Positions 32,509 to 42,106 of a DNA stretch of 64,000 nucleotides are shown one piece after another. The position numbers were made by a program, and so were the translations under genes. The number at the start of each line of letters is the position of its first letter. The first letter of the stretch is position 1. Location of the stretch: assembly GCF_003024195.1 (NCBI RefSeq), contig NZ_KZ679038.1:434001-498000 (forward strand), written 5' to 3'. The notes beneath the pieces are model-generated. The model was given only the letters and a program-made list of their open reading frames with translations, did not search any database and was not told the DNA's origin. The DNA comes from Streptomyces dioscori (GTDB taxonomy: Bacteria > Actinomycetota > Actinomycetes > Streptomycetales > Streptomycetaceae).

Positions 32509-33522
32509 TCAGACCCGAGGCGCCTGTGTCGTCGAGCCGCGGACCACCAGTTCCGGCTCGAACAGCAGCTCGCCGGGCTGCACCTCGGCGCCCTGGATCT
32601 GGGCGCACAGCAGGTCCACGGCGGCCCGCCCCATGGCCTCGACGGGCTGGCGGACCGTGGTCAGCGGGGGCTCGGTGCAGTTCATGAAGGCCGAGTCGTC
32701 GTAGCCGACGACCGAGACCTGCTCGGGCACCGCCAGGCCCCTCCTGCGGGCGGCGCGGATGGCGCCGAGGGCCAGCGGGTCACTGGCGCAGACGACACCG
32801 GTGACACCCCGGTCCAGCAGGCGGGTGGTGGCCGCCTGGCCGCCCTCCAGGGAGAACATCGACCGCTCCACGTACGCGTCGGGCAGGGACCCGCCGGCCG
32901 CCTCCGCGGCGATCCGGGCCGCGGCCAGCTTGCGCCGGGAGGGGATGTGGTCGCTCGGGCCGAGGACCACGCCGATGCGCTCGTGCCCCAGCAGGGTCAG
33001 GTGGCGCCACGCCTGTTCGACCGCCACGGCGTCGTCGCAGGAGACGCACGGGAAGTCGAGCCCCTCGATCGGGGCGTTGATCAGCACGACCGGGATACGC
33101 CGTTCGGCGAGCTGCCGGTAGTGGTCGTGCGGCGCGTCCGCCTGGGCGAACAGGCCGCCGCCCGCGAACACCACGCCGGAGACGTGCTGCTGGAGCAGCA
33201 GCTCCACGTAGTCCGCCTCGGAGACGCCGCCCTTGGTCTGGGTGCACAGGACCGGGGTGAGCCCCTGCTGGGCCAGCGCGCCGCCGATGACCTCGGCGAA
33301 CAGGGGGAAGATCGGGTTCTGCAGTTCGGGCAGGACCAGGCCGACCAGACGCGCCCGCTCGCCGCGCAGCTGGGTGGGACGCTCGTAGCCGAGGACGTCC
33401 AGCGCGGTGAGCACGGACTGCCGGGTGCTGTCCGACACTCCGGGCTTGCCGTTGAGGACCCGGCTGACCGTGGCCTCGCTGACTCCAACCTTCTTGGCTA
33501 CCTGAGCAAGTCGTCGCGTCAT
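32509..33522 (-). CDS. LacI family transcriptional regulator
   Basis: A 337-aa repressor. HTH and hinge: LAQVAKKVGVSEATVSRVLNGKPGVSDSTRQSVLTALDVLGYERP. The periplasmic-binding-like ligand domain runs from GLVLPELQNPIFPLFAEVIGGAL to the C-terminus, with VVCASDPLALGAIRAARRRGLAVPEQVSVVGYDDSAF. Upstream is a long inverted repeat (33529-33568) starting 7 bp from the start codon, suggesting autoregulation; a related site lies between the GH87 genes. It probably senses an alpha-glucan oligomer and controls the locus. Confidence 0.93.
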   Translation of the reverse strand: MTRRLAQVAKKVGVSEATVSRVLNGKPGVSDSTRQSVLTALDVLGYERPTQLRGERARLVGLVLPELQNPIFPLFAEVIGGALAQQGLTPVLCTQTKGGVSEADYVELLLQQHVSGVVFAGGGLFAQADAPHDHYRQLAERRIPVVLINAPIEGLDFPCVSCDDAVAVEQAWRHLTLLGHERIGVVLGPSDHIPSRRKLAAARIAAEAAGGSLPDAYVERSMFSLEGGQAATTRLLDRGVTGVVCASDPLALGAIRAARRRGLAVPEQVSVVGYDDSAFMNCTEPPLTTVRQPVEAMGRAAVDLLCAQIQGAEVQPGELLFEPELVVRGSTTQAPRV

Positions 33523-33528
33523 GAGCGC

Positions 33529-33568
33529 AAGGCTAGCGCAAGCCGCGCAAACGGCTTGCGCCAGCCTT
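33529..33568. promoter_or_regulatory. LacI operator region, extended inverted repeat
   Basis: Arms AAGGCT-A-GCGCAAGCCG and CGGCTTGCGC-C-AGCCTT flank CGCAAA. Nested inside is the LacI-like palindrome GCGCAA-ACGGC-TTGCGC (33545-33561). It lies just upstream of the LacI start. Confidence 0.75.
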
Positions 33569-33613
33569 GTGGGCCTCCTATCGGGCGCTGTGCCCTATCT
33601 CGCCGGGATCACG

Positions 33614-36600
33614 TCAGGGGTTGATGTTGATCTTGAAGGTGGAGGTGGTGTTCCGTACGTCCACGGCGTTGCCGCCGAAGCGCAGGCCGTTGAAGGTGAC
33701 CTCACCGACCGCGGGACCCTGCCCCTGTTCGGGCAGCTCGTTGGCCCACAGTCCGAAGCCGGACTTGGCGTCGTAGGCGTCCCCGCTCTTGCGGGCGCCC
33801 GTGATCGAGATGTCGGTGAGGACCGTGTCCTTGATCGGGTTGATGGGCCGCCCGCCGGCGTCGTACTGGGTCTGGAACATGATTCCGCTGTAGGTCGGGT
33901 CCACGATGTCCACGTCGTTGACGCGGATGCCCTGGAAGACCTTGGAGGCGGAGAACAGCCAGATGCCGGGGAAGGTCTGGTTGCCCCAGAAGTGGCCGCC
34001 GGAGCGGACCACGGAGACGTTCTCGACGGTCGTCGGAGAGGTGCCGAACCCGTTCATCGGATAGCCGAAGTCCAGCGAGCTGATCGTGATGCCCGAGTAG
34101 ACCAGGGTGTCGGCGATGTGGATGTTGCGGAAGGTGTTGTCGTAGCCGCCGTAGACGGCGATGCCCGCGGCCCGCCAGGTGAGGATCGAGGTCAGGTTCT
34201 CGTAGAGGTTGTCCTTCATGTCGGCGCCGCCCGCGTCGATCGCGGAGAACAGCGCGAAGCTGTCGTCGCCGGAGGCCCGGGACTCGTTGTTGACGACGTG
34301 GTTGTCCGTCGACCCGTTGGTCATGTTGATCGCGTCGGCGAACGTGTTGCGGATCCGGGCGTTGCTGATCGTCACCCGGTCGGTGTTGGCTCCCCAGTAG
34401 AGGCAGACCATGTGCTCGGTCCAGGTGTTGTCGATGACCATGTCCGACACGTTCGCGAAGTCGAACACCTTGCCAGGACCGTCGATACGGGAGGTGTAGT
34501 TGCCGAAGTAGGCGAAGTTCTTGAAAGAGGACCCCTTGGCGGAGTTCTCGGCCCGGAAACCGACGTCGGTGTTGTCCTGGCCCGACGGGGCGTGGAACTG
34601 CGTGTACCAGGGCCCGGCGCCGACCACCTGCACGGCCTTGCCGTACACCTGGAACTTGCTCGACGTCTCGTAGTCACCCGCCGGGAGATAGACACCGGTG
34701 AGCTTGCCGGTCGTGTCCATCCGCACCCGGTCGAGGGCGTTCTGCACGTCCTGGTGCCCGAAGCCGGCCGGGACGGCGTACGCGGCCGGGTCCGGGTTGG
34801 CGACCGGTGAGACCTGCTCCAGGCTGACGAAGTCGATCGCGTACTTGGAGGTGTTGGCCGTGTCCTTCTGCAGCCGGATCTTCGCCCCCTCCGGCACGGT
34901 CTCGCCCAGCATCAGGTGTGCCTCGTCGTAGATGTGCCTCGGGGCTCCCGCGGACGGTGAGTTGCCGGGACCTGCCTCGGCCCCGTACAGCCAGGCGTAC
35001 TTCGAGGTGAGCGGCAGCGCCTTGCGGAAGGTGCCGTTGACGTAGACGTTGAGGGTGGCGTCGGTGCCGCCGCCGCCCGCGGAGTCCGGGATGGAGAAGC
35101 GGGTGACCAGGGTGTTCGTGGCGGCCTTGGTGGTGAACTCCACGTACTCACCGGTGCTGTTGAGGGTGACCGCCTTACGGCCGGACGCCTCGCCGGCGAG
35201 GTCGCCGACGGTCCGGTTGGGTCCGACGGTGGCCGCGCCGCCGCCGGTGGTGCCGTCCTCGGCCTCGTACATGTCGTAGGGCATGTTGGCGCCGCGTCCG
35301 ACGAACAGGGACTGGCTCGCGGTGTTGTTCTCCCGCTTGACCGGGAGTTCGTTGGCGTCGGCGGCGACCGTGGTGCGTACCGTGTACGAGCCGTTGGCGG
35401 CGGTCCAGGTGCCGAGCGTGACGGCCCCGCCGGTGGCTCCGGCGGCGATCGTGCCGTCGTACGAGCCGGTCAGGGTCTTCACGGTGGCGCCCTTGGAGTC
35501 GACGAGCGTGACCGTGAGGCCGTGCGCGCCGCCGGCCGAGGCGGTGGTGCCCTGGTTGCGTACGGCGGCCTTGAAGGTGACCGTGTCGCCGTCCGCCGGG
35601 CCGGACGGTGTGGTGGTCAGCACCGGCACGAGGTCGGAGCTGGAGACCGGGCGCACGACGAGTGAAGTGGGGCTGGTGTAGGTGTTGTTGGTCTCGTTCT
35701 GCTCGATGACCGCGCCGGCTTCGTCGGCGACGGCGCTGAGCTGGTAGGTGCCCGCGTCGCGTGCCCCGATGGAGGCGCTGACGGTCCGCGTCGCGCCGAC
35801 CGCGAGGGCGGCGACGGAGGCGGTGGCGACCTTGGTGCCGCCCAGCCGCAGAGCGACCGCGCTGGCGGGTGCGGCGGCCTCGCCGCTGTTGCGGACGGTC
35901 GCGGTGAGGGTGATCTCGTCGGACTCGACCGGCGAGGCGGGCGAGGCCGTCAGCGCGGTGACCTCCAAATCCGGGTTGGGCGCGGCGGTGCCGATCACCT
36001 GGAACTCGGCGAGCTGCCCGGCCGGGGCACCTGTGTTGGAGGTGAAGCGGAGCTGCACGTCGGCCACGCGCGCGGTGACGGGCACGGTGACGGTGTTGCC
36101 GCTGGAGGGGTTGAAGGCGTAGTCCTTCGCGGCCACCAGACTCGTAAAGCCGGAGGCGTCCTGCTCGCGGCCGAGGACCTGGATGTTCTGGGTGCGGGCG
36201 CCCCAGGAGCTGTCGGGGTTGAGCTTGAGGACGAGCGAGGAGACGTCGGCGTTGGCGCCGAGCTTCACGGTGAGGGTGGCGGGGTGGCCGGAGCCCTCCC
36301 AGTAGGTGGAGGTGCTGTTGTCGTTGGCGTTCTCGGCGGCGAAGGTGTGCACGGTCGAGGAGGCCGTGATCGGTTTGCCGACCGCGAGGTTGGAGCCGGG
36401 GCCCGAAGTGCCGTTGCGGGTCACGGTGTTGCTGTCGCCGGAGACGTTCCCGGCCGCGTCCTTGGCCCGCACGAAGTAGGAGACCGTGGCGCTCGCGGAC
36501 CGGTTGTCGGTGTACGTGGTGACCGTGCCGCCGACCGTGGTGAGCAGGCTGTTGTTGGCGTACACCTCGTAGCCGGTCACACCGGTGTTGTCGCTGGAGG

Positions 36601-37900
36601 CGTTCCAGGCGAGGCGGATCTGCCCGGCGGCCGGCTCGGTGAGGGACAGGTTCGCGGGCGCGGTGGGTGCCTGGGTGTCACCGCTGTCGCCGCGGCGGGT
36701 GACGGTGTTGCTGTTCCCGGAGACGTTCCCGGCCGCGTCCTTGGCCCGCACGAAGTAGGAGACCGTGGCGTTGCCGGGGCGGTTGTCTGTGTAGGTGGTG
36801 ACCGTGCCCGCGACGCTGGTCAGCAGCTCGTTGTCGGCGTACACGTCGTAGCCGGTGACGCCGGTGTTGTCGTCGGACGCCTTCCAGGTCAGCCGGATCT
36901 GGCCGGTGGCGGGCTCGGTGTAGGCGAGGTCCGCGGGCGCGCTCGGCGCCTGGGTGTCGCCGGTCGCCGGGCCGTAGACCTCCAGCTCGGACAACTGGGC
37001 AGCGGGCTGCACGGTGTTGGCGGTGACCAGGACCCGTACGTACCGGGTGGTGGTCGCGTCGAAGGAGATCGTCACCGAGTTGCCGTCGCCCGGCGCGAAG
37101 GCATGTGCCTTGGACGCGGTCAGGTCGGTGAAGTCGGTGCCGTTGGCGCTGCCCTGGATCTTCAGGGTCTGGCTGCGGGCGCCCCAGCCGTCGGGCAGGC
37201 GCAGCACGACCTGGTTGACGCGTACGGAGGAGGCCAGGTCGACCTGGATCCACTGCGGCAGGTCGTTGTTGCGGCTCTCCCAGTAGCTGGCCTTGTTGCC
37301 GTCGGCCGCGTTGGCCGGCACATAGGTCTCGTTGTGGCTCGCGGCGGTGAGGGTACGGCCGCGGGCCAGGTTCGCCGAGGAGTCACCGGCCTCGCGGACC
37401 TCCAGCTCGGAGAGCTGGGCGGCCTGCCACCCGGTGTTGGCGGTGATCTGGATCCGGATGTGCCGGGCCTGGGCGGCGGGGAAGGTCACCGTCACGGTGT
37501 TGGCGCTGCCGGGGCTGAAGGCGTACGACGCGGAGGTCTTCAGGGTGGTGAAGCTGGTGCCGTCCGCGCTGCCCTGCACGGACAGGGTCTGGCTGCGGCT
37601 CTCCCAGCCGGCCGGCAGCTTCAGCACCACTTCGTCCACGCGGGCGGTGGCGCCGAGGTCCGTCTGGATCCACTGGGGGAAGGTGCTCCCGGCGCTCTGC
37701 CAGTACGTTCCCTGGTTGCCGTCGGTGATGTTGTTCGCGGCGTATTCGGCGTGGGCGCTGCTGGCGGTGGCGGGCCGTCCGGCGGCGAGGTTGGGCCCGG
37801 CGGCCTCCGCGGCGGAGGTCAGCGCCGGCCAGCCCAGCAGGAGCAGGGCGGTGGAGAGAACGGCGGCTATCCCCCGCCATCCCCGGCGTTGCGGTCTCAT
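33614..37900 (-). CDS. Secreted multidomain GH87 alpha-1,3-glucanase/mycodextranase-type enzyme
   Basis: A 1428-aa secreted protein. Signal peptide MRPQRRGWRGIAAVLSTALLLLGWPALTSAA; discoidin (F5/8 type C) domains at about 35-170 and 176-315; two fibronectin type III domains (about 325-410, 415-500); a third discoidin-like module (about 510-640); two CARDB-like beta domains (about 645-880); a CBM6/35-like module (about 885-1020); C-terminal right-handed beta-helix (about 1030-1428). In the helix Asp1189 (TFADAINM) and Asp1212-Asp1213 (ASGDDSFAL) have the D...DD spacing of GH87 enzymes. The start at 37900 gives a proper signal peptide; the longer reading does not. Expected to degrade alpha-1,3-glucan, for example of fungal walls. 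Antiparallel to a paralogue at 38442. Confidence 0.85.
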   Translation of the reverse strand: MRPQRRGWRGIAAVLSTALLLLGWPALTSAAEAAGPNLAAGRPATASSAHAEYAANNITDGNQGTYWQSAGSTFPQWIQTDLGATARVDEVVLKLPAGWESRSQTLSVQGSADGTSFTTLKTSASYAFSPGSANTVTVTFPAAQARHIRIQITANTGWQAAQLSELEVREAGDSSANLARGRTLTAASHNETYVPANAADGNKASYWESRNNDLPQWIQVDLASSVRVNQVVLRLPDGWGARSQTLKIQGSANGTDFTDLTASKAHAFAPGDGNSVTISFDATTTRYVRVLVTANTVQPAAQLSELEVYGPATGDTQAPSAPADLAYTEPATGQIRLTWKASDDNTGVTGYDVYADNELLTSVAGTVTTYTDNRPGNATVSYFVRAKDAAGNVSGNSNTVTRRGDSGDTQAPTAPANLSLTEPAAGQIRLAWNASSDNTGVTGYEVYANNSLLTTVGGTVTTYTDNRSASATVSYFVRAKDAAGNVSGDSNTVTRNGTSGPGSNLAVGKPITASSTVHTFAAENANDNSTSTYWEGSGHPATLTVKLGANADVSSLVLKLNPDSSWGARTQNIQVLGREQDASGFTSLVAAKDYAFNPSSGNTVTVPVTARVADVQLRFTSNTGAPAGQLAEFQVIGTAAPNPDLEVTALTASPASPVESDEITLTATVRNSGEAAAPASAVALRLGGTKVATASVAALAVGATRTVSASIGARDAGTYQLSAVADEAGAVIEQNETNNTYTSPTSLVVRPVSSSDLVPVLTTTPSGPADGDTVTFKAAVRNQGTTASAGGAHGLTVTLVDSKGATVKTLTGSYDGTIAAGATGGAVTLGTWTAANGSYTVRTTVAADANELPVKRENNTASQSLFVGRGANMPYDMYEAEDGTTGGGAATVGPNRTVGDLAGEASGRKAVTLNSTGEYVEFTTKAATNTLVTRFSIPDSAGGGGTDATLNVYVNGTFRKALPLTSKYAWLYGAEAGPGNSPSAGAPRHIYDEAHLMLGETVPEGAKIRLQKDTANTSKYAIDFVSLEQVSPVANPDPAAYAVPAGFGHQDVQNALDRVRMDTTGKLTGVYLPAGDYETSSKFQVYGKAVQVVGAGPWYTQFHAPSGQDNTDVGFRAENSAKGSSFKNFAYFGNYTSRIDGPGKVFDFANVSDMVIDNTWTEHMVCLYWGANTDRVTISNARIRNTFADAINMTNGSTDNHVVNNESRASGDDSFALFSAIDAGGADMKDNLYENLTSILTWRAAGIAVYGGYDNTFRNIHIADTLVYSGITISSLDFGYPMNGFGTSPTTVENVSVVRSGGHFWGNQTFPGIWLFSASKVFQGIRVNDVDIVDPTYSGIMFQTQYDAGGRPINPIKDTVLTDISITGARKSGDAYDAKSGFGLWANELPEQGQGPAVGEVTFNGLRFGGNAVDVRNTTSTFKININP
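36441..36771 (-). repeat. Near-identical duplicated FN3 segments
   Basis: A stretch of about 50 identical bases (beginning gagacgttcccggccgcgtc) occurs at 36441 and again 279 bp later at 36720. The two encoded FN3 domains share TYTDNR...ATVSYFVRAKDAAGNVSG, so they arose by recent tandem duplication of 93 codons. Confidence 0.85.
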
Positions 37901-38441
37901 GTGTCCCCGATCTCCGTCCCGGTCCGGAGGTGGGCGGCCCCGGGGCGGCTGTGTGGGTGGGTTTCCGTGGGGGTCGGCGCATCGCGCTTCAATGTGCGGT
38001 GAAGAGCACTCTCTTTTGCGTCGATCGATCAGAGAGTTGCAGACGGTTGCCAGTACGTCTATGGCGTGAGCATGTCCGAAACGCAACCCTGAGCCTCGCC
38101 CTCACCTGCTGCGGCACCGGGCCAGCGGCTTTCGTGCGGACTGTCGAAAAACGCAAGTGGGACCGCAAGCGATGCAAGCCGCTTACGCGCCAACTACCGG
38201 TAGCACCGGGACCGTTGACAAAGTGGAGACAGGCTAGAAACCTGTGGGCGTAGTTTCTGCAAAGAATCGACTGAGCAGCTCAATTTACGTGCAAGGCCGG
38301 TGCATTCCTCGTCGGACACTCCCCTCCCCTCTCTCGCACTCCCTGTGCCTGCCCCGGTGTGCCAAGGCCGACCGCCGTGCCCCCGCTCTCCCCGAAGCTC
38401 CCCCGACGCTCCCCCACGGAACAACGGAACAGAGGACCCCC
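37901..38441. other. 541-bp divergent promoter region between the two GH87 genes
   Basis: No convincing gene. It is less GC-rich than its surroundings and holds a LacI-like site (38164-38188), a -35-like TTGACA at 38215, an additional GCTTTCGT half-site near 38130, and a long leader before the second GH87 gene. It probably carries the promoters of both enzymes. Confidence 0.7.
38164..38188. promoter_or_regulatory. Candidate LacI operator in the GH87 intergenic region
   Basis: GCAAGCCGCTTACGC (38174-38188) matches the core GCAAACGGCTTGCGC at 33547-33561 at all but four positions, and a second half-site CGCAAGCG precedes it (38164-38171). It lies 27 bp upstream of TTGACA (38215). Confidence 0.6.
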
Positions 38442-41400
38442 ATGAGATGGAGACCCCTCGGTCGCCGGTCACTGACCGGTGCCGTCATAGCCGCGCTCAT
38501 GACGACCGGGCTGATACCGCTGGCCCTCACGTCGAGCGCCCGGGCCGCCACCGCCCCCGACACGGAGGGGGCGAAGGCGGCGGCCGCCGTCAACCTCGCG
38601 CTCGGCCGGCCGGCCACGGCAGGCGGCTCGAACGGCTCGTACACCGCCGGGAACGTCACCGACGGTTCCCAGGCCTCCTACTGGGAGGGGCCGACCGGGT
38701 CCTTCCCGCAGTGGGTCCAGGTCGACCTCGGCGCGACCCGCACCGTCGACCAGGTGGTGCTCAAGCTGCCCGCCGCCTGGGAGAGCCGAAGCCAGACGCT
38801 CTCGCTGCAGGGCAGCACCGACGGCTCCAGCTTCAGCACGCTCTCGGCGTCGACGGGCCGGGCGTTCAACCCGGCGCAGGCCAACACGGTCCCGGTCACC
38901 CTCACCTCCCCCGCCACGACCCGCTATGTGCGCGTGAACATCACCGGGAACACCGGCTGGAACGCCGCTCAGCTCGCCGAGCTGGAGGTGATCGGCGACG
39001 ACGGCGGCACCACTCAGCCGCCCACCGGCACCAACCTGGCCCGTAACAAGCCGGTCGAGGCCACCTCGTCGGTCCAGTCGTACGTGGCCGCCAACGCCAC
39101 CGACGACTCCGTCTCCACCTACTGGGAGGCGGCGGGCCACCCCTCCGACCTGACCGTGAAGCTCGGCGCCGACGCGGACATCACCGCCGTGGTGGTCAAG
39201 CTCAACCCGGACCAGGCGTGGGGCCCGCGGACACAGGGCATCCAGGTGTTCGGCCGGGAGAACTCGGCGAGCGGCTTCACCTCGCTGCGCGACCGCGCCG
39301 ACTACGCCTTCAGCCCCTCCCGGGACAACAACTCGGTGACCATCCCGGTCACCGGCCGCTGGTCCGACGTCCGGCTCCGGTTCTTCTCCAACACCGGGGC
39401 GCCCGGCGGCCAGGTCGCCGAGTTCCAGATCGTCGGGACGGCGGCACCCGCGCCCGACCTGACCGTCACCGGCCTGGACTGGACACCCGCCGCACCCTCC
39501 GAGCGGGACGCGGTGACCGTCAACGCCACAGTCCGCAACGCGGGCACGGCACGCTCGGCCGCCACGACCGTCGAGGCCAGCCTGGAGGGCACGGTCGCGG
39601 GCAGCGGCAACGTACCCGCGCTCGAACCGGGCGCGTCCGCCACCGTGGCCGTCGCCGCGGGCACCCGGCCGGCCGGCAGCTACGGCGTCTCCGCCGTCGT
39701 CGACCCGCGCAACACGGTCGCCGAACTCGACGACAGCAACAACAGCCGCACCGCCGCGTCCCGGCTGGTCGTCGGCCAGGCCCCCGGCCCGGACCTCGAA
39801 GTCAGCGGCATCACCACCAGCCCGGCCAACCCGGCCGTCGGCTCGTCCGTCTCCTTCACCGTGGCCGTGCACAACCGCGGCACCACCGCCGCGGCGGCCG
39901 GTTCCGTGACCAGGCTCCAGGCCGGCTCCACCACGCTCAACGGCACCACCGGCCAGGTGGCGGCGGGCGCCACGGTGAACGTGGCCATCAGCGGCACCTG
40001 GACGGCGACCGCGGGCGGGGCCACCCTCACCGCGACCGCCGACGCCACCGGAGTCGTCACCGAGACCAACGAGAACAACAACACCCTCGCCAAGTCACTC
40101 GTCGTCGGCCGCGGCGCCGCCGTCCCGTACACCGAACTGGAGGCCGAGGACGGCCGCTACCAGGGCACCCTCCTGACCGCCGACGCCAAGCGGACCTTCG
40201 GCCACACCAACTTCGCCACCGAGTCCTCAGGCCGCAAGTCCGTCCGGCTCAACTCCACGGGCCAGTTCGTGGAGTTCACCTCGACCGCGCCCTCCAACTC
40301 GATCGTGGTGCGCAACTCCGTCCCGGACGCCGCGGGCGGTGGCGGAGCGTCGGCCACGATCAGCCTGTACGCCAACGACACCTTCGTGCAGAAGCTCGAC
40401 CTGTCGTCGAAGCACAGTTGGCTGTACGGGACCACCGACGACCCCGAGGGGCTGACCAACACGCCCGGCGGTGACGCCCGCCGGCTCTTCGACGAGTCGC
40501 ACGCGCTGCTGGCGCAGACCTATCCCGTCGGCACCAAGTTCCGGCTGCAGCGGGACGCGGGCGACACGGCCGCGTTCTACGTCATCGACCTGGTCGACCT
40601 GGAGCAGGTCGCGCCCGCCACCACCAAGCCGGCGAACTGCACCTCGATCACCGAGTACGGGGCCGTCCCGAACGACGGACTCGACGACACCGACGCCCTC
40701 CAGCGGGCGGTCACCGCCGACCAGAACGGCACGATCTCCTGCGTGTGGATCCCGGCCGGACAGTGGCGCCAGGAGCAGAAGATCCTCACCGACGACCCGC
40801 TCAACCGCGGCCAGTACAACCAGGTCGGCATCCGGGACGTCACCATCAAGGGTGCGGGCATGTGGCACTCCCAGCTCTACACGCTCACCCCGCCCCACCA
40901 GGCCGGCGGCATCAACCACCCGCACGAGGGCAACTTCGGCTTCGACATCGACCACAACACCCAGATCTCCGACATCGCCATCTTCGGCTCGGGCACCATC
41001 CGCGGCGGCGACGGCAACGCCGAGGGCGGTGTGGGTCTCAACGGCCGCTTCGGCAAGGGCACGAAGATCACCAACGTGTGGATCGAGCACGCCAACGTCG
41101 GTGTGTGGGCCGGCCGCGACTACTCCAACATCCCCGAACTGTGGGGCCCGGGAGACGGGTTGGAGTTCTCCGGCGTCCGCATCCGCAACACCTACGCCGA
41201 CGGCATCAACTTCGCCAACGGCACCCGTAACTCCACCGTGTACAACTCGTCCTTCCGAAACACCGGTGACGACGCGCTCGCCGTGTGGTCGAGCAAGTAC
41301 GTGAAGGACACCTCGGTGGACATCGGCCACGACAACCACTTCCGCAACAACACGATCCAGCTGCCGTGGCGGGCCAACGGCATCGCGGTGTACGGCGGTT

Positions 41401-41888
41401 ACGGCAACACCATCGAGAACAACGTCATCGCCGACACGATGAACTACCCCGGCATCATGCTCGCCACCGACCACGACCCGCTCCCCTTCACCGGGCAGAC
41501 CCTCATCGCGGGCAACGCCCTGCACCGCACGGGCGGCGCGTTCTGGAACGAGGACCAGGAGTTCGGCGCCATCACCTTGTTCGCCCAGGGTCAGGACATC
41601 CCCGGCGTCACGATCCGTGACACCGAGATCCACGACTCGACGTACGACGGCATCCAGTTCAAGACGGGTGGCGGCTCCATGCCGGGCGTGAAGATCACCG
41701 ACGTGAAGATCGACGGTTCCCGGAACGGCTCCGGCATCCTCGCGATGAGCGGGGCCCGGGGCAGCGCCGCCCTGACGAACGTCACGATCACCGACTCGGC
41801 CGAAGGGAGCGTGCTCATCGAGCCGGGCTCGCAGTTCACCATCACCGGCGCGCCCGTCGGGGCATCCGCCGCCCGGCTCAACCGCTGA
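38442..41888 (+). CDS. Secreted multidomain GH87 alpha-1,3-glucanase/mycodextranase-type enzyme, second paralogue
   Basis: A 1148-aa secreted enzyme. Signal peptide MRWRPLGRRSLTGAVIAALMTTGLIPLALTSSARA; two discoidin-like domains (about 45-185, 192-330); two CARDB-like domains (about 338-440, 447-545); a CBM6/35-like module (about 553-690); right-handed beta-helix catalytic domain (about 700-1148) entered by TSITEYGAVPNDGLDDTDALQRAV. Asp920 (TYADGINF) and Asp943-Asp944 (NTGDDALAV) have the same 23/24-residue spacing as in the paralogue, the GH87 triad pattern. It lacks the FN3 pair and one discoidin of the neighbour. GAGGA precedes the ATG. The shared architecture with different accessory domains suggests different physical forms or sites on the same polymer. 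Confidence 0.86.
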   Translation: MRWRPLGRRSLTGAVIAALMTTGLIPLALTSSARAATAPDTEGAKAAAAVNLALGRPATAGGSNGSYTAGNVTDGSQASYWEGPTGSFPQWVQVDLGATRTVDQVVLKLPAAWESRSQTLSLQGSTDGSSFSTLSASTGRAFNPAQANTVPVTLTSPATTRYVRVNITGNTGWNAAQLAELEVIGDDGGTTQPPTGTNLARNKPVEATSSVQSYVAANATDDSVSTYWEAAGHPSDLTVKLGADADITAVVVKLNPDQAWGPRTQGIQVFGRENSASGFTSLRDRADYAFSPSRDNNSVTIPVTGRWSDVRLRFFSNTGAPGGQVAEFQIVGTAAPAPDLTVTGLDWTPAAPSERDAVTVNATVRNAGTARSAATTVEASLEGTVAGSGNVPALEPGASATVAVAAGTRPAGSYGVSAVVDPRNTVAELDDSNNSRTAASRLVVGQAPGPDLEVSGITTSPANPAVGSSVSFTVAVHNRGTTAAAAGSVTRLQAGSTTLNGTTGQVAAGATVNVAISGTWTATAGGATLTATADATGVVTETNENNNTLAKSLVVGRGAAVPYTELEAEDGRYQGTLLTADAKRTFGHTNFATESSGRKSVRLNSTGQFVEFTSTAPSNSIVVRNSVPDAAGGGGASATISLYANDTFVQKLDLSSKHSWLYGTTDDPEGLTNTPGGDARRLFDESHALLAQTYPVGTKFRLQRDAGDTAAFYVIDLVDLEQVAPATTKPANCTSITEYGAVPNDGLDDTDALQRAVTADQNGTISCVWIPAGQWRQEQKILTDDPLNRGQYNQVGIRDVTIKGAGMWHSQLYTLTPPHQAGGINHPHEGNFGFDIDHNTQISDIAIFGSGTIRGGDGNAEGGVGLNGRFGKGTKITNVWIEHANVGVWAGRDYSNIPELWGPGDGLEFSGVRIRNTYADGINFANGTRNSTVYNSSFRNTGDDALAVWSSKYVKDTSVDIGHDNHFRNNTIQLPWRANGIAVYGGYGNTIENNVIADTMNYPGIMLATDHDPLPFTGQTLIAGNALHRTGGAFWNEDQEFGAITLFAQGQDIPGVTIRDTEIHDSTYDGIQFKTGGGSMPGVKITDVKIDGSRNGSGILAMSGARGSAALTNVTITDSAEGSVLIEPGSQFTITGAPVGASAARLNR

Positions 41889-41946
41889 ACCGCCGAACCG
41901 CCTGACCGCTGATCAGCTGAACGGCTGAACGGGCGGGCTGAACGAA

Positions 41947-41981
41947 GGGTCTCCGGCTCCTGCTGCAGGGGCCGGAGACCC
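41947..41981 (+). terminator. Hairpin terminator after the second GH87 gene
   Basis: Arms GGGTCTCCGGC and GCCGGAGACCC (11 bp) with a 13-nt loop that can itself pair, 58 bp after the stop. Confidence 0.8.
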
Positions 41982-42106
41982 GTTCCGTCCGGTCCGGTGG
42001 TCACCATGCGTGGTTGCCAGGAGCGACGACATGAGGGATTGTTGCCCTGAGGCAATGTTTTCCATGAGTGATGAGGTGAGGGATTCGCCCAGCGGGTCCT
42101 CTATTT

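Noticed and set aside
36284..38002. A 572-codon plus-strand frame opposite the large GH87 gene
   Set aside because: Repeat-rich Gly/Val/Asp translation mirrors the discoidin and FN3 modules of the real gene.
37901..38086. N-terminal extension of the larger GH87 protein
   Set aside because: It would put about 60 charged residues before a clear signal peptide; the start at 37900 is better for a secreted protein.
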